A stretch of 64,000 nt of DNA from Onthophagus taurus. Taxonomy: Eukaryota > Arthropoda > Insecta > Coleoptera > Scarabaeidae. The position numbers and the translations under genes were made by a program. A model generated the notes under the pieces. The model did no database searches. It was given only the letters and a program-made list of their open reading frames with translations, and was not told the origin of the DNA. The stretch covers positions 4,285,501 through 4,349,500 of the forward strand of contig NC_091966.1 in NCBI RefSeq assembly GCF_036711975.1, given 5' to 3'. How positions within the stretch are numbered: the stretch's first letter is position 1; the number at the start of each line of letters is the position of its first letter. Positions 24,601 through 33,748 of this stretch are shown piece after piece.

Positions 24601-24992
24601 CATCGAGTACCGGTCAACAATCACAACGAACGAAACGGATGCGAACATCATTCAAACACCATCAATTAAGAACGATGAAAACGTATTTTGCAATCAACCA
24701 AAATCCAGATGCTAAAGACCTAAAGCAATTGGCCCAAAAAACTGGATTATCAAAGCGGGTTCTGCAAGTTTGGTTTCAAAACGCGCGCGCTAAATGGAGG
24801 AGGAATCTGATGCGTCAAGAAGGTGGCGGAGGTGGACAGGTCACCCCCAATGGTCCAACTAGCGGTGGACCTTCACCTTCTACTCCCGGAATGATCGACT
24901 CAACAATTCAACAACATCAATCGTCTTTGGAGGATATTCATCGGCATATTCATCAAAATTCCCAAACGTTAAATTTTGGCGATATCTATTAA
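12455..24992 (+). CDS. ap: Apterous/Lhx2/9-type LIM-homeodomain transcription factor
   Basis: This is a nuclear DNA-binding selector protein. Apterous specifies dorsal wing fate and neuronal identity in insects, working with Chip/LDB through its LIM domains. Coding exons are 12455-12696, 18048-18221, 18509-18708 and 24529-24992. All have GT-AG borders and matching phases, giving 359 residues. LIM1 is about 26-79 (C26, C29), LIM2 about 88-141 (C88, C91; the last zinc ligand H141 lies in exon 3), and the homeodomain about 240-299 with WFQNARAKWRR. ATG 12455 is chosen because an in-frame TAA lies 5' of it in the same exon. The LIM1 core SDRYYLLAVD-type string and LIM2 GDHFGM string match the Lhx2/9 subfamily. 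Beetles and other insects can carry two apterous paralogues, and I cannot decide which this is. Confidence 0.93.
12700..14344 (+). promoter_or_regulatory. apterous intron 1, 5' part, with CpG-rich islands
   Basis: There is no coding sequence. Two non-repetitive islands, about 13240-13640 and 13960-14140, are markedly richer in CG dinucleotides than the AT-rich flanks. They contain homeodomain-type TTAATTAA/CTAATTG cores. Such islands in a developmental regulator's intron are candidate enhancers. This rests on composition and context only. Confidence 0.35.
14345..16490 (+). repeat. Long pyrimidine-rich tract, internally duplicated
   Basis: The plus strand is almost continuously C/T-rich, with recurring phrases such as CCTTCTTCTTCTATAACCAG and TTCATTTGATTCCAGTCTCC. 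Two copies about 0.9 kb apart can be paired: TAATTATTGATTATGTCGTG at about 14717 with TAATTATTGGTTATGTCGTG at about 15664, and TATATCAAGTCTCCTTCC at about 15360 with the same phrase at about 16262. The many open frames here are low-complexity Ser/Phe/Leu strings, not genes. Confidence 0.8.
16491..16809. other. Non-pyrimidine-rich island in apterous intron 1
   Basis: This block of about 320 bp interrupts the pyrimidine-rich tract with mixed composition and several CG dinucleotides. It has no coding similarity. It may be unique intron sequence between two repeat insertions. Confidence 0.35.
16810..17635 (+). repeat. Left arm of a large inverted repeat flanking apterous exons 2-3
   Basis: The arm runs from a pyrimidine-rich end (16810-17080) through a unique part (17085-17400) to a GATATTGCTGATAGAAGACC-type repeat (17460-17635). 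The reverse complement of the whole order is at about 20548-21530. Examples: GAGTAACCAGCAACACGTAT near 17110 against ATACGAGTTGCTGGTTACTC near 21061, and AGTATCTTGTAAAGGAACAT near 17284 against ATGTTCCTTTACAAGATACT near 20874. Confidence 0.85.
17636..18047 (+). other. 3' end of apterous intron 1
   Basis: It starts with repeated AGA-AGACTAGATA-type phrases akin to the inverted-repeat arm, then AT-rich sequence. It ends in a strong polypyrimidine tract and TTTCTAG acceptor at 18041-18047. Confidence 0.6.
18048..18221 (+). CDS. ap: apterous-like exon 2: LIM2
   Basis: It carries residues 81 (split codon) to 138: C-G-R-C-H, then A-N-E-L-V-M-R-A-R-D, H-C-F-S-C, GDHFGM and V-Y-C. Entry is phase 2, exit phase 2, donor AG|GTACAA. 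The closing zinc ligand is supplied by exon 3 (R-P-H). Confidence 0.93.
18222..18508 (+). other. Short apterous intron 2, CpG-rich
   Basis: A 287-bp intron with GT-AG ends (GTACAA...TTCTAG). It is less AT-rich than other introns here and contains GCGCGTTGCGATG and two TTAATTAA/CAATTAAT cores. It is free of repeats, so it is a candidate conserved element. Confidence 0.5.
18509..18708 (+). CDS. ap: apterous-like exon 3: end of LIM2 and linker
   Basis: It begins R-P-H-Y-E-L-L-D-Y-C and encodes a proline/histidine linker (P-P-H-H-H-Q-K-G-R-P-R-K-R-K) that resembles the G-R-P-R-K-R-K basic stretch of Lhx2/9 proteins. Exit is phase 1, donor TTAG|GTAAAT. Reading through the donor gives 17 extra residues before a stop at 18759-18761. 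Confidence 0.92.
18760..19230 (+). other. GC-richer block in apterous intron 3, overlapping open frames
   Basis: Immediately after exon 3, about 470 bp is unusually CG-rich and open in two frames (up to 167 codons), with no domain recognised and no repeat in this window. It ends near a TAAAA-rich boundary. It could be a conserved regulatory element, or transposon or processed sequence. I do not call it a gene. Confidence 0.35.
19231..20160. other. Intron 3 sequence, nothing recognised
   Basis: Mixed-composition intron sequence. Overlapping opposite-strand open frames (19764-20055) show no domain or splice context. Confidence 0.45.
20210..20470. repeat. Two diverged direct copies of ~125 bp
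   Basis: Phrases such as CATTTTCCAGCACAGCTTTA at about 20273 and CATTTTCCAGCACAGCTTCA at about 20410 recur with matching flanks (ACGGACATAAGATAGATAAC and ACGGACAGAAGATAGATAAC). Both contain CACGGC(T/C)GTTTTCGA. Function unknown. Confidence 0.6.
20548..21530 (-). repeat. Right arm of the inverted repeat flanking apterous exons 2-3
   Basis: This is the reverse-complement partner of 16810-17635. Past 21130 it becomes purine-rich on the plus strand (GGAAGAAGAAAATC and similar), pairing with pyrimidine-rich sequence of the left side, including 15460-15580 (for example GAGGCTGGTAATAGAAGAAG against CTTCTTCTATAACCAGCCTC). The loop between the arms is about 2.9 kb. Confidence 0.85.
21535..21930. repeat. 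CTAGTTCTAG foldback repeats, three units
   Basis: Units at about 21540-21640, 21665-21790 and 21815-21905 each read CCGAATRTTTCTAG...TAGTGTTAGTTCTAG, then return as the reverse complement ending ACTAGAATCATTCGGG. Between units is a GGTTTAGCCG...GAGAGACGTGCGGC spacer. Related pieces lie at 1-20, about 34420-34460 and 41917-42070. Confidence 0.8.
21931..23282. other. Intron 3 spacer, mostly unrecognised
   Basis: No gene is seen. 22970-23240 on the minus strand looks like continued decay of the retroelement at 23283-23640, but too degraded to place. Confidence 0.4.
23283..23640 (-). pseudogene. Non-LTR reverse transcriptase remnant, minus strand
   Basis: On the minus strand, reading from about 23600 down, frameshifted pieces give L-P-A-T-L-F and V-I-R-K-F-P-V-D-I, then K-G-T-L-L-L-K-A-S-Q-I-V-I-Y-A, with the catalytic motif degraded to Y-A-E-Y. 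The same element also has a fragment near 28.4 kb. It is inactive. Confidence 0.6.
23780..24250. repeat. CAACCCAACTC-rich low-complexity tandem tract
   Basis: An approximately 18-30-bp phrase built on CAACCCAACTCTCCTCA and TCATCTTAAGTCTAGCAAC repeats irregularly about twenty times. The same CAACCCAACTC core recurs in the arrays at 26.96-28.03 and 47.6-50.4 kb. Open frames in it are low-complexity Ser/Thr/Pro/Asn strings. Confidence 0.75.
24251..24528 (+). other. 3' end of apterous intron 3
   Basis: AT-rich intron end with acceptor TTTTCCAG at 24521-24528. Nothing else is seen. Confidence 0.6.
24529..24992 (+). CDS. ap: apterous-like exon 4: homeodomain and C-terminus
   Basis: The split codon gives E206, followed by M-L-Q-Q-G. 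The homeodomain spans about 240-299 (R-T-S-F-K-H-H-Q-L-R-T-M-K, then N-P-D-A-K-D-L-K-Q-L, then VWFQNARAKWRRNL) with Gln at homeodomain position 50. A glycine-rich run and T-P-N-G-P-T-S-G-G-P follow, then the C-terminus N-F-G-D-I-Y. The stop TAA is at 24990-24992. Homeodomain and tail R-N-L-M-R-Q-E look closer to Lhx2/9 (R-N-L-L-R-Q-E) than to Drosophila Apterous. Confidence 0.95.
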
Positions 24993-25137
24993 ATAAGAAT
25001 TATAGTAAAACAATATATTTGATGAAAAATATTGGATGAAAAGTATTGAAAGAGAAAGATTCAAAAAACAAGAAAAAAAAGAGGAGGGATTTCCCAAGAA
25101 GATAATGTTCCTTTTAATATAGTGATATAGATTAAAG

Positions 25138-25143
25138 AATAAA
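25138..25143 (+). terminator. Polyadenylation signal, apterous-like gene
   Basis: AATAAA about 145 bp after the stop codon, followed by T-rich sequence. A second AATAAA-type site is near 25412. Confidence 0.5.
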
Positions 25144-25144
25144 A

Positions 25145-25560
25145 ACGGATTTCGGACACAATTTACGTTTTATTCTTCTAATTGCTTTCAGTGGTTTTTG
25201 TTAACACCTAATAGTTGCCACGTTTATCTAAAATAATTGTATTATAGGTACGGAATTATGTGCAATTTCTTTTTTAAATTGAAATTAAACTAGAATGGTG
25301 TACGAGTACGCGTAGAAGTATTATGTGAATTTGTGATTATTCATTTTTACCTTATTTTTCTAGAAGTAGGGTAACTGTACATAATGTCGATGATTTATAA
25401 TAATATATTTAAAATAAAAATCATTAAACAAAAATTTAAATCAATTTTTTTAGCACCATCTAACAATTTTGATTTGAAACTTTTAAACACCTATAAATCA
25501 GCTTTTCGTTAATAGATAACGCTGCGATCTTTCGAAATCTTTATTTTTAATTTTTTATTT
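25145..25560. other. AT-rich 3' flank of the apterous-like gene
   Basis: No gene or repeat recognised; possibly part of a longer 3' UTR. Confidence 0.4.
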
Positions 25561-25985
25561 ACAACGATTTTTATCTTCTGATTTGAGTTCCCCTCCGGGC
25601 GGTAGCGGGCGCTATTTACGATCGCAGATCGCAACGAGATACGTTGCGAAGCTCGAGCTTTTCCGAAAATAAGATCGAGATGCGGTGAATTCCTCGAGAA
25701 TGACCAAGAAGAGTGACAAGGAAAGACGCGGTAAGGCGGAGAAAGAGAGGTATATAGGCGGGCGGCCTCTTTAATTTACGGTTTAAGATAACGCCGCGGT
25801 CGCCGAAATTAAGACCTAAAGATCGCAGTCGCCGAGGGGCGCATTTTTCGCGATTCCCGGCCTCCATAAAACGATAATTGCCGCGCGTAGATGGCACCCC
25901 TGCGCTCTTTCACCAGGCGCAGCGAGCGTGGTGCGCGATAAGGGCCGATTTTACGACCAAACCGCAAAAGCACCAACAACCTATA
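25561..25985. promoter_or_regulatory. CpG-rich non-coding island downstream of the apterous-like gene
   Basis: About 420 bp of sharply GC- and CpG-rich sequence (GGGCGGTAGCGGGCGC, AACGCCGCGGTCGCCG, GGCGCAGCGAGCG) in an AT-rich setting, not repeated elsewhere in the window. It includes CCATAAAACGATAATTG, a homeodomain-type site cluster. The only open frame (25616-25897, minus) has no domain. Candidate enhancer, or the promoter/5' exon of an unseen transcript. Confidence 0.4.
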
Positions 25986-26181
25986 TACTCTACACGTAGA
26001 GTAAAGATACCTGATTTTATCGGTTTGTGTATTTCTTTACACAATTTGTCTTAACAAAAATTTATTTGTTTTCATTCTTTTTTTCTATTTTGAAACAACT
26101 CTCAAAGATATCTAATGTTGACAGTTGCATTTTATAAGAGTTGAAAGACCAATAACATCCAGAATCCCAAAGCAGCTGAAG

Positions 26182-26800
26182 AATTTCCAGAAAGTTATAT
26201 CTTAAGAAACTCTTTATTAGAGTCATCGTACCTATCTATGCCTATCCATACGATTATGAATGCTCTCTTGGGTTCGTTTCTTCCTCCATCAACTGCTTGT
26301 TGTAAATCTGAGATGTGCTTCCTTTCTGACACAACACCACTACTGCCTTCATGCTCTGCAGTTAGAAACGAGAGTGCCATTTGGGATAGTGTCCCGTACT
26401 TCTTCATGCATTCCTGGGACAAGGGTACAAAGTCTAGCAGCTTTGTAACTGAGTTATTAGTATCTGATTATATCATGCATTTTCTGAAGAATTTTCAGAA
26501 AGTTAAATCTTAAGAAACTCCTTATTAGAGTCATCGTACCTATTTATGCCAATCCATACGATTATGAATGCTCTCTTGGGTTCATTTCTTCCTCCATCAA
26601 CTGCTTGTTGTAAATCTGAGACGTGCTTCCTTTCTGACACAACACCACTACTGCCTTCATGCTCTGCAGTTAGAAACGAGAGTGCCATTTGGGATAGTGT
26701 CTCGTACTTCTTCATGCATTCCTGGGACAAGGGTACAAAGTCTAGCAGCTTTGTAACTGAGTCATTCCAGGACTCAGAGGCATATTCGTTCAAAAATAAA
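26182..26800. repeat. Direct duplication, ~308-bp unit, two copies
   Basis: GAATTTCCAGAAAGTTATAT (about 26179) and GAATTTTCAGAAAGTTAAAT (about 26488) begin two copies that stay nearly identical for about 280 bp, including GCTCTCTTGGGTTCRTTTCT and CATTCCTGGGACAAGGGTAC. The minus-strand open frames differ at only a few residues and contain S-Q-E-C-M-K-K-Y. I do not recognise the product. Confidence 0.8.
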
Positions 26801-26954
26801 ACCTTAATATTATTTAGTAACTTAACCCCCGCTCAATCAGTACTTTTCAAAACTCCATAAAATATAAGTGAAGCTAAAAGTTCCTAAACTTAATATTTAC
26901 GAAATCCAATCCTGAAAGTAACTGATCTATACCTCTCAATAATGTTTTAACATT

Positions 26955-28035
26955 ACCTATCCCAACCCAACTCACCTCCTCAAAGGAATCATCAATAACA
27001 TTAAGAATTCCAAAGCAACCTAACTTATGAACCAACATTGGTGCAGAAAAATTATGCTGCCAGAACAGATCTTCAACGCCTGGAGAGAAGATAATTTACA
27101 CAAAACATTTATGTAGACCAACAAAAAATTTTCACTACAGCTTTATCTATTCAATACTTTATAATTTGTTGAAAGCAAAAAGAATGCTACAAGATCCAAA
27201 CGAACAAAATACATAGGAATACAAAGAGTCCAATTAGTTAATCCAACCCAACTCATCTCAAAGCAACCATCAACAACATTGAGAATCCCAAAGCAACCTA
27301 ACTTATGAATCAACATTGGTGTAGGAAAAGAAAATCTTCAACGCTTAGAGAGAAGATAATTTACACAAAACATTTGTAGACCAACAAAAAATTTTCACTT
27401 CGGCTTTATACATTCAATACTTTATAATTTGTAGGAAGCAAAAAGAATGCTACAAGATCCAAACGAACAAAATACATAGGAATACAAAGAGTCCAATTAG
27501 TTAATCCCAACCCAACTCATCTCAAAGCAACCATCAATAACATTGAGAATCCCAAAGCAACCTAACTTATGAATCAACATTGGTGCAGAAAAATTATCCT
27601 GCCAGAAAATCTTCAACGCTTGGAGAGAAGATAATTTACACAAAACATTTGTAGACCAGAAAAAAATTTTCACTCCAGCTTTATACACTCAATACTTTAT
27701 AATTTGTTGGAAGTAAAAAAAGTGCTACAAGATCCAAACGAACAAAATACATAGGAATACAAAGAGTCCAATTAGTTAATCCAACCCAACTCATCTCAAA
27801 GCAACCATCAATAACATTGAGAATCCCAAAGCAACCTAACTTATGAATCAACATTGGTGCAGAAAAATTATCTTGCCAGAAAATTTTCAACGCTTAGAGA
27901 GAAGATAATTTACACAAAACATTTGTAGACCAACAAAAAATTTTCACTCCAGCTTTATACATTCAATACTTTATAATTTGTTGGAAGTAAAAAGAATGCT
28001 ACAAGATCCAAACGAACAAAACACATACGAATACA
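26955..28035. repeat. Four tandem ~264-278-bp units
   Basis: TAACTTATGA recurs at 27021, 27299, 27563 and 27837. Units open with CCAACCCAACTCATCTCAAA and include ACAAAACATTTGTAGACCA and TGCTACAAGATCCAAACGAA. The plus strand is A-rich. No coding role is seen. Confidence 0.85.
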
Positions 28036-28279
28036 GAGAGTCCAGGAACAATAGAAAAAAAAAGCAGTAAGAACCAAATAGAATAAACAACAGAACTACT
28101 AAACTAAAGAATATGAAAAACCAACCTCTTCACAGGTGAAGCTGAATTGATAGAGACTTAGAAAATGGCTACTGAATGTGCAGGCAGATGAAATTAGACG
28201 TGAAGATAAATTTCTTACGGTCGAACCTCTACTGAAACAAGTATTATGAGCTATCTGCAAGCTAGAAAGTAACAAAACT

Positions 28280-29860
28280 CCAAGAAACGACACTATATCA
28301 GCAGAATGTCCAAAAAATGGAGGAGAAACTTTGATGCTTGTCACTATTATGTTTATGTCCTCTCCCTTTTAGTATCAACTGAGAATTTTCTTATGATATA
28401 CTCCAAAATCAGGTTAAAAAGTGTAGGTGCAAGGCCATCTCTCTGCTACAACCTGGAAAGCGTTTGGAAACATGGTATCAAGTCGTTCTGGATTCTCACT
28501 TGCCAGGTTGAATTCGTCATTGTAAGTATAAAGCTCCATGGAACTACACCACATCGGCAGAATGTCTAAAAAATGGAGGAAAGAGTTTAGTGCTAGCTTT
28601 CTATCAGCTAATCTGGAAAATATGGAAAGAAAAGCGAATACCAACACTCTGGAAAGAAAGTGTGATAGTATCGATACACAAAAAAAAGGCGATAAAATGT
28701 TGCTATTTTATTATCTCTTATTAATACAAGATACAAGGTCTTTTCCCTAATGTTATTACGACTGACAGCGTATGTGGATCATCAAATGGAAGGTTATAGA
28801 TAATGCAGAAATGCTGAAAATACATCGAAACATTGTCCCTGCTATTTGTTGTAGATTTTAAACAGGCATACAATAGCTATGGCAGAACTAGGCATACCAA
28901 AAATATTAACAAATCTCAAAAAGCCTGTGTAGAGAGATCTACACCATGTATCTTTGCAATCAATAATGGTTTCAAACAGGGAAATGCGTTCTCTTCACCT
29001 TTCTTTAAGTTGCTTGGTTAGTTTGGTTAGTTTAGCTTGGAAAGTGTCGTGTAGAAGACAAACACAAAAACGCTGCTATTTAAAAATCAAGGTCCTCGAA
29101 TTATTCTGGTTTTCGCTGATGACATAGATAGATGTAGTGACATAGATGTAGTGAAGATACAACTATCCATGTCAAGGAAGCGTTCATTAAACTGGTAGTT
29201 GTTGCAAGGGAAATTGGCTTACGAATCAACGATACACAAATATAAATCAACAAAATATATGATTACAACAAGAACAGAACGACGAGACAGAATAGGGCAG
29301 AACGTGACAATGGACAATTTCCTCTGACAAAAACATAACACAAGAGATTGATAGTAGAACAGAATGCAGGGAGTAAATCGCTACTAGTTTTATTACAAAT
29401 GTAATGAAATCGATTATTTTGTTACAAGACCTATAATGACATATCCATATGAAACATTTTAAAGGACGATGACGAAACAAAATAAGAACCGATTAAAAAT
29501 CGAGGAAAGAAGAATTCTTGAAGGGGTATACTGGCTAATAGAGAATTGCAAGAACTATATAACCAGCCAGATATACTGAAAGTAATAAAGTCAGAAAGAA
29601 TGAGATGGGCTGGCCATGTTAGGAGAGAAGACAAACGTGTCATCAAGTTGGTAATGGAAGAGTCTTCAGAGAGAAGGCAGCCGCTGAGAAGACCAAAGAT
29701 GTGGTGGACGACTAGAAAAGCTAATGTTGGTCCGCAGCAAATAGAGGCAACTTGCAAAGTCAACGAAGACGCAGTGGTAGTTGTAATGTTACGGAGAAAG
29801 GGAGAGAGAAAGCAAAAAGAAATTAGGAGAAGACATGTTTGTTTGTTCTAAACAGGTTCA
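28280..29860 (+). pseudogene. Non-LTR retrotransposon ORF2 remnant with an antisense insert
   Basis: Plus-strand pieces occur in ORF2 order: S-A-E-C-P-K-N-G-G-E-T (about 28297), I-P-T-L-W-K-E-S-V-I-V (about 28638), H-K-K-G-D-K (about 28678), F-V-V-D-F-K-Q-A-Y-N-S (28845), a K-Q-G-N-A-F-S-S-P block (28975), L-V-F-A-D-D (about 29110, motif C) and the tail K-S-E-R-M-R-W-A-G-H-V-R-R (29590). All are broken by stops. About 28360-28550 reads instead on the minus strand as another RT piece (L-A-P-T-L-F-N-L-I-L-E-Y-I-I), flanked by repeats of GCAGAATGTCYAAAAAATGG. Confidence 0.75.
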
Positions 29861-30280
29861 TTCAAACAGACTGTTGCCAAAGTTTTGGAAAAATGATATG
29901 TCGATTGTTGCTGGTATGCTGGAGAAATTTACATACTGTGTTAATTAATTATCGTACCCGACGTTATAATTGCAAGTATGCAACCAATATCACAGTGCAA
30001 TACGCATCATACGTAAATCGCGTATTACAAAAAAATTTTGTGATACTGTATTTAAGATATTTGATGATTTTGAAGAAACTCTTTTGAAATAGTATTTTCC
30101 CCTACAATTTTGTGAGATGAATGAGCGGTTGCATAAAGACATTAGAAAGACTGTATCAAAAAGACCGTAAATATCGCTTGAATATCAATATGTTTGATAT
30201 TGGTGTTGGTGATAATACCGAGATGTTTAGCTCTCATGAGAAAAGAAATAAAACACATAAATCTAACTAATTTTATAAAC
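29861..30280. other. Spacer between retro remnant and allergen-repeat gene
   Basis: AT-rich; no gene or repeat recognised. Confidence 0.5.
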
Positions 30281-30282
30281 AA

Positions 30283-30288
30283 TTTATT
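30283..30288 (-). terminator. Polyadenylation signal, allergen-repeat gene
   Basis: TTTATT on the plus strand is AATAAA on the minus strand, about 48 bp past the stop codon at 30336-30338. Confidence 0.6.
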
Positions 30289-30335
30289 ATTACGTAATTT
30301 AAAAACTTTACAAACCAAATGTTAAATCAAAAGGT

Positions 30336-30932
30336 TTAAGCCCAACCAAGTAAACCATAAAGGACGTCCTTAACTCTTTGAACATCGATTCCGTAAGCGG
30401 TGAGGGTTTCAACCAAATATTGGACTTCGTAATCGTCAAACAAGAAATCTTCTAAGAAGGACCTGGATTCAGAGCTAGAAATCCTCTCGAAAAATTCAAC
30501 GAAATCGCCACTGCCGCTCAAAAGTTCATCTAATTTAGCGGCGACGGCATCCAAAGAGAAATATTCAAGGCATTCATCGACGAGAGCCCTAACTCCACCC
30601 ATATCTCCACCGGGTCCAATTTCAACGCCGTTGATCAAATCGTGAACTTGATCGACTACGATTTGCAAATCGACGCCACGTACCAAAAGCCAATCTTTGA
30701 ATCCTTGCCATTGAGCGTTGTCCCTAACGCGTTCAACTAAACCTTGCCAATCTCCGGTTGCACCTTGGAGGTAGCCGAGAACTCTTCCGTATTCGCTGTC
30801 TCCTTCACGGAAACGTGCAGAAACTGCTTTCCATTCATCGATGGGAATGATTGAGGTGAGCTCGAGTAAATCGTCTCTGAGCGAGCCGTAGGAAAGGCCG
30901 AAACAGGCCAAGAAGATTAAGAAGAATTTCAT
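30336..30932 (-). CDS. Secreted insect allergen-related repeat protein (G12/microvilli type)
   Basis: 198 residues. A signal peptide (MKFFLIFLACFGLSYG, about 1-16) is followed by one copy of the alpha-helical insect allergen-related domain. Residues S-L-R-D-D-L-L-E-L and I-I-P-I-D-E-W open it, and G-L-L-G-W-A closes it. Family members (cockroach Bla g 1-like, mosquito G12, lepidopteran nitrile-specifier) bind lipids in the gut lumen or are linked to the midgut peritrophic matrix. Role here is by family only. The chain is strongly acidic (many D/E). The single domain of about 180 residues is the basal size, against tandem copies in some relatives. The gene stands alone, with no paralogue in the window. 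A 65-bp leader intron (30939-31003, GTAAGA...AATAG) separates a 5' UTR exon from the ATG. Confidence 0.88.
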   Translation of the reverse strand: MKFFLIFLACFGLSYGSLRDDLLELTSIIPIDEWKAVSARFREGDSEYGRVLGYLQGATGDWQGLVERVRDNAQWQGFKDWLLVRGVDLQIVVDQVHDLINGVEIGPGGDMGGVRALVDECLEYFSLDAVAAKLDELLSGSGDFVEFFERISSSESRSFLEDFLFDDYEVQYLVETLTAYGIDVQRVKDVLYGLLGWA

Positions 30933-31003
30933 TTTTATCTATTTAAATAAAATTACAATTATAATTAAAACATTATTTTAAGATTATTGAAAAAATTTCT
31001 TAC

Positions 31004-31061
31004 CTTTGTAGTTATTGGACCACAACTGAATACCCCTTGTGAGAATAATGGCTCTTTTATA
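31004..31061 (-). promoter_or_regulatory. TATA + TCAGT initiator core promoter and leader exon
   Basis: On the minus strand TATAAAAG lies at 31061-31054, and the arthropod initiator TTCAGTT has its A at 31027, 34 bases downstream of the TATA start. The leader exon would run 31027-31004 and end AAAG|GTAAGA. The arrangement suits a highly expressed, tissue-restricted gene. Confidence 0.75.
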
Positions 31062-33740
31062 CTCACCCAGGGGGCTTCAATTGACGAAATGTCTTATTAT
31101 CTAATCTATTATAATTATATTTACGACTTTTAGTCGAAGAACCCTGTACTTGAACCGAATTTGGGGCATTATCTTTCATCTCGAGGGTTTAACAAATTAA
31201 GTAAGATCAACTTTATCTGTATTCTGGACGTACATGGGAATTGACGTTACCCAATCAATTTTATTTTTTTAAGTCTGAATAAACACATTTCTACATTTTA
31301 ATCTCACAATAAAAGATATATGTATATAAAAAAAACTATTACGAAACAGATAACCATTATAAATTAATACCTGTGTATTAACAGGGGGTCCGATAAAAGT
31401 GATTTATTAGTTAATTAGTGGTTGTTAAAAAGTAAAAACTCCGAATTAATCCAAAATTAAAATGAATGTGATTTTAACTTAGTTATAAAAAACATCAAGC
31501 TCTTTGTTATACAAAATCTATAAATATGAATGAAAAGATTGAGGACCCACTCGAGATTGAGTTTGAAATGCTTCAATTTCATCTTTATGCAAATTACTGA
31601 TTATTATCATTTTTTAACGAAGTAAATTTAATTGATCGAAATGAATGTTATCAATCTCGTTTATCAATTTAATCGAGATCTATTAGATTATGATGTTAAT
31701 TACGCATTCTCTTTTAAACTTTACACTTAAAGTACAAGGTAGTGCCAGGTTTTCTCAACTGTGTTCGGTTATTTTTGAAGTAATTGAAAAAATGTTAAAG
31801 TTGATTGAGAGAATAGAAGATTTTATATAAGTCTGAAACCATTATGAAACCTATACGCTTATAAGTACACCAAATAAAGTGTTAACAATCTTCAAAAAGA
31901 ACTGAAATAAGCTAAGAAAAGAAACATTATTGGTAGAGCTAAAACCAACATCAACATTAAACCTTGAAGAATATGCTTATTGAAGCCAGGTTAAGCAGGT
32001 TATTGAAGATAAAACCATAGAAAAACATATGTTGAGATAACATATTATGAGAGATTCTTCAAGATTCTAAAAAAGCAGGAACTGTCTAGAAAACATAAAT
32101 TCTCTTTTCTCACCTCAATCGATCTTTTCTCCGAGGCGGGAAGGTACATAATAACATGCCAAGACAGGATCTTTCCATCGTTAGTATAAGGAAGGTAAAT
32201 ATATACGACACAAAGTATAAAACTAGGCTATATAATAGCTGACACATAGCTCACACTATAAAGATATGGATACTCAATGAGTTGCAATATCTACCGCGGC
32301 TAATTTTTTAAAAAAATATCTTAAACAACTTTATGAATATGTTTAAATAAATGATATTTTTCCAGAATGTTAATTGAAATTGAAACATAACATCACGTCG
32401 GTATGAGAAGCTTTAGCAGCCCGTAGAATAAGCGATCGTATGAGACTTCTTAAAATTGTAAAATAATGTTTGGTATTCCTGGCAAAAAATCACGAGGTTT
32501 GCCAACCATGGTGATTGACTTCTAACTAACTCTTCAATTTACTTAGAAGAATACACAATGTGCAATGTGATCTCTCTTCACAGTTACTTTCTGTTGATAC
32601 ACAATCAATCTTTAAATAACCGTCATCATACTTTCGATATTTTCATTAAAGCAGAAGAAGCAGAGAAAGCAAAATTTTTTCAGATTAGGCACTTTGTGAC
32701 AGGAAGCAAGGTGTTTTCTGATTAAGCCGAGGTTGCTTGCAGCCAAGACTGACCAATTAATCCCATTTGAATTCAAAACTGGTTAACACAATGTAATACT
32801 TCGGCTGCCAGCGAGCTCGCCTATACTTAAAATAGAGAAAACAGCATTTATTTATTACGCCAAGGTTTCTTGCTGCCGAGGCTGCAGGGAAAAAATTACA
32901 ACGCCTCCAAAAAGTTTGCCTGCTTAAGCTGATGTCCCTTACCGGCGAGACTCTTGAATTAACCATATCATGCTAAAAAACACATTGAAATGCAACGACG
33001 ACCTTATTAGCTGAACTTAGAACACAGATTCTATACTTTTACCTGATTAAGGTAAGGTTGGTTTCATCCGAGGCTTTACCATTAATATAAGAACATCCCA
33101 AAAGTGACCAACGTCCTGATTTGTGTCTAATTTCGATTGATTAATATTATTTTTTTGCATTGGTTAAGAACCGTCACAACAGAATAAAAAATGAACTTTT
33201 GAAGATTAGAGAAGATGAATTTTTACCATGAAGGCATTTAGCGCAGATATCTATATAGATAATGCGTTTATCGCATCTTGAATCGAATTTCCCCAATTGA
33301 TAGTTATAGATGTAACATAGATATCATAATAAGATAAAAATTAAATAACAGCAAATTTAATCTACCTTTAATTTTTAGTTTTTTTAGAATTATAATGTTG
33401 CTTTTAATAAATTGCAAGATTTAAATTACTCAATTCGTGCTGAATCATGGATTTAGTCTTAATACTAGCAAATTTTAAGATATATTTCCAATTCCTATTC
33501 AAAATTGCAACAGTTGTTTCTTTTTAGCGTTCTACATCACATTAGAAGTATTGTGCAGATAATGACATTTTAACTGTAACAGAAAACAAATAATAAAACC
33601 TGTATGATTCTATTAATACTAAATTTTTAAAGATTTAATAAATAATTTCAAATAATAAAATTACGTCTACTTTTTTACAATCTCGTTCAAGTATAGTAAT
33701 AAAAGTCTTCTTCTTGTATACCTTCGACTAAGGATGCATC
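31062..33740. other. Long AT-rich intergenic region
   Basis: No gene is supported. 32700-33060 has phrases such as TTGCTGCCGAGGCTGCAGGG with a possible retroelement scrap (K-L-Q-R-L-Q-K-V-C-L-L-K-L near 32895). 32460-32520 reads G-I-P-G-K-K-S-R-G-L-P, again like an ORF2 tail. Both are too short to call. Confidence 0.45.
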
Positions 33741-33748
33741 CCTGTTTG

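Noticed and set aside
32895..32960. Retroelement thumb fragment K-L-Q-R-L-Q-K-V-C-L-L-K-L
   Set aside because: About twenty residues of weak similarity, with no second motif in order nearby.
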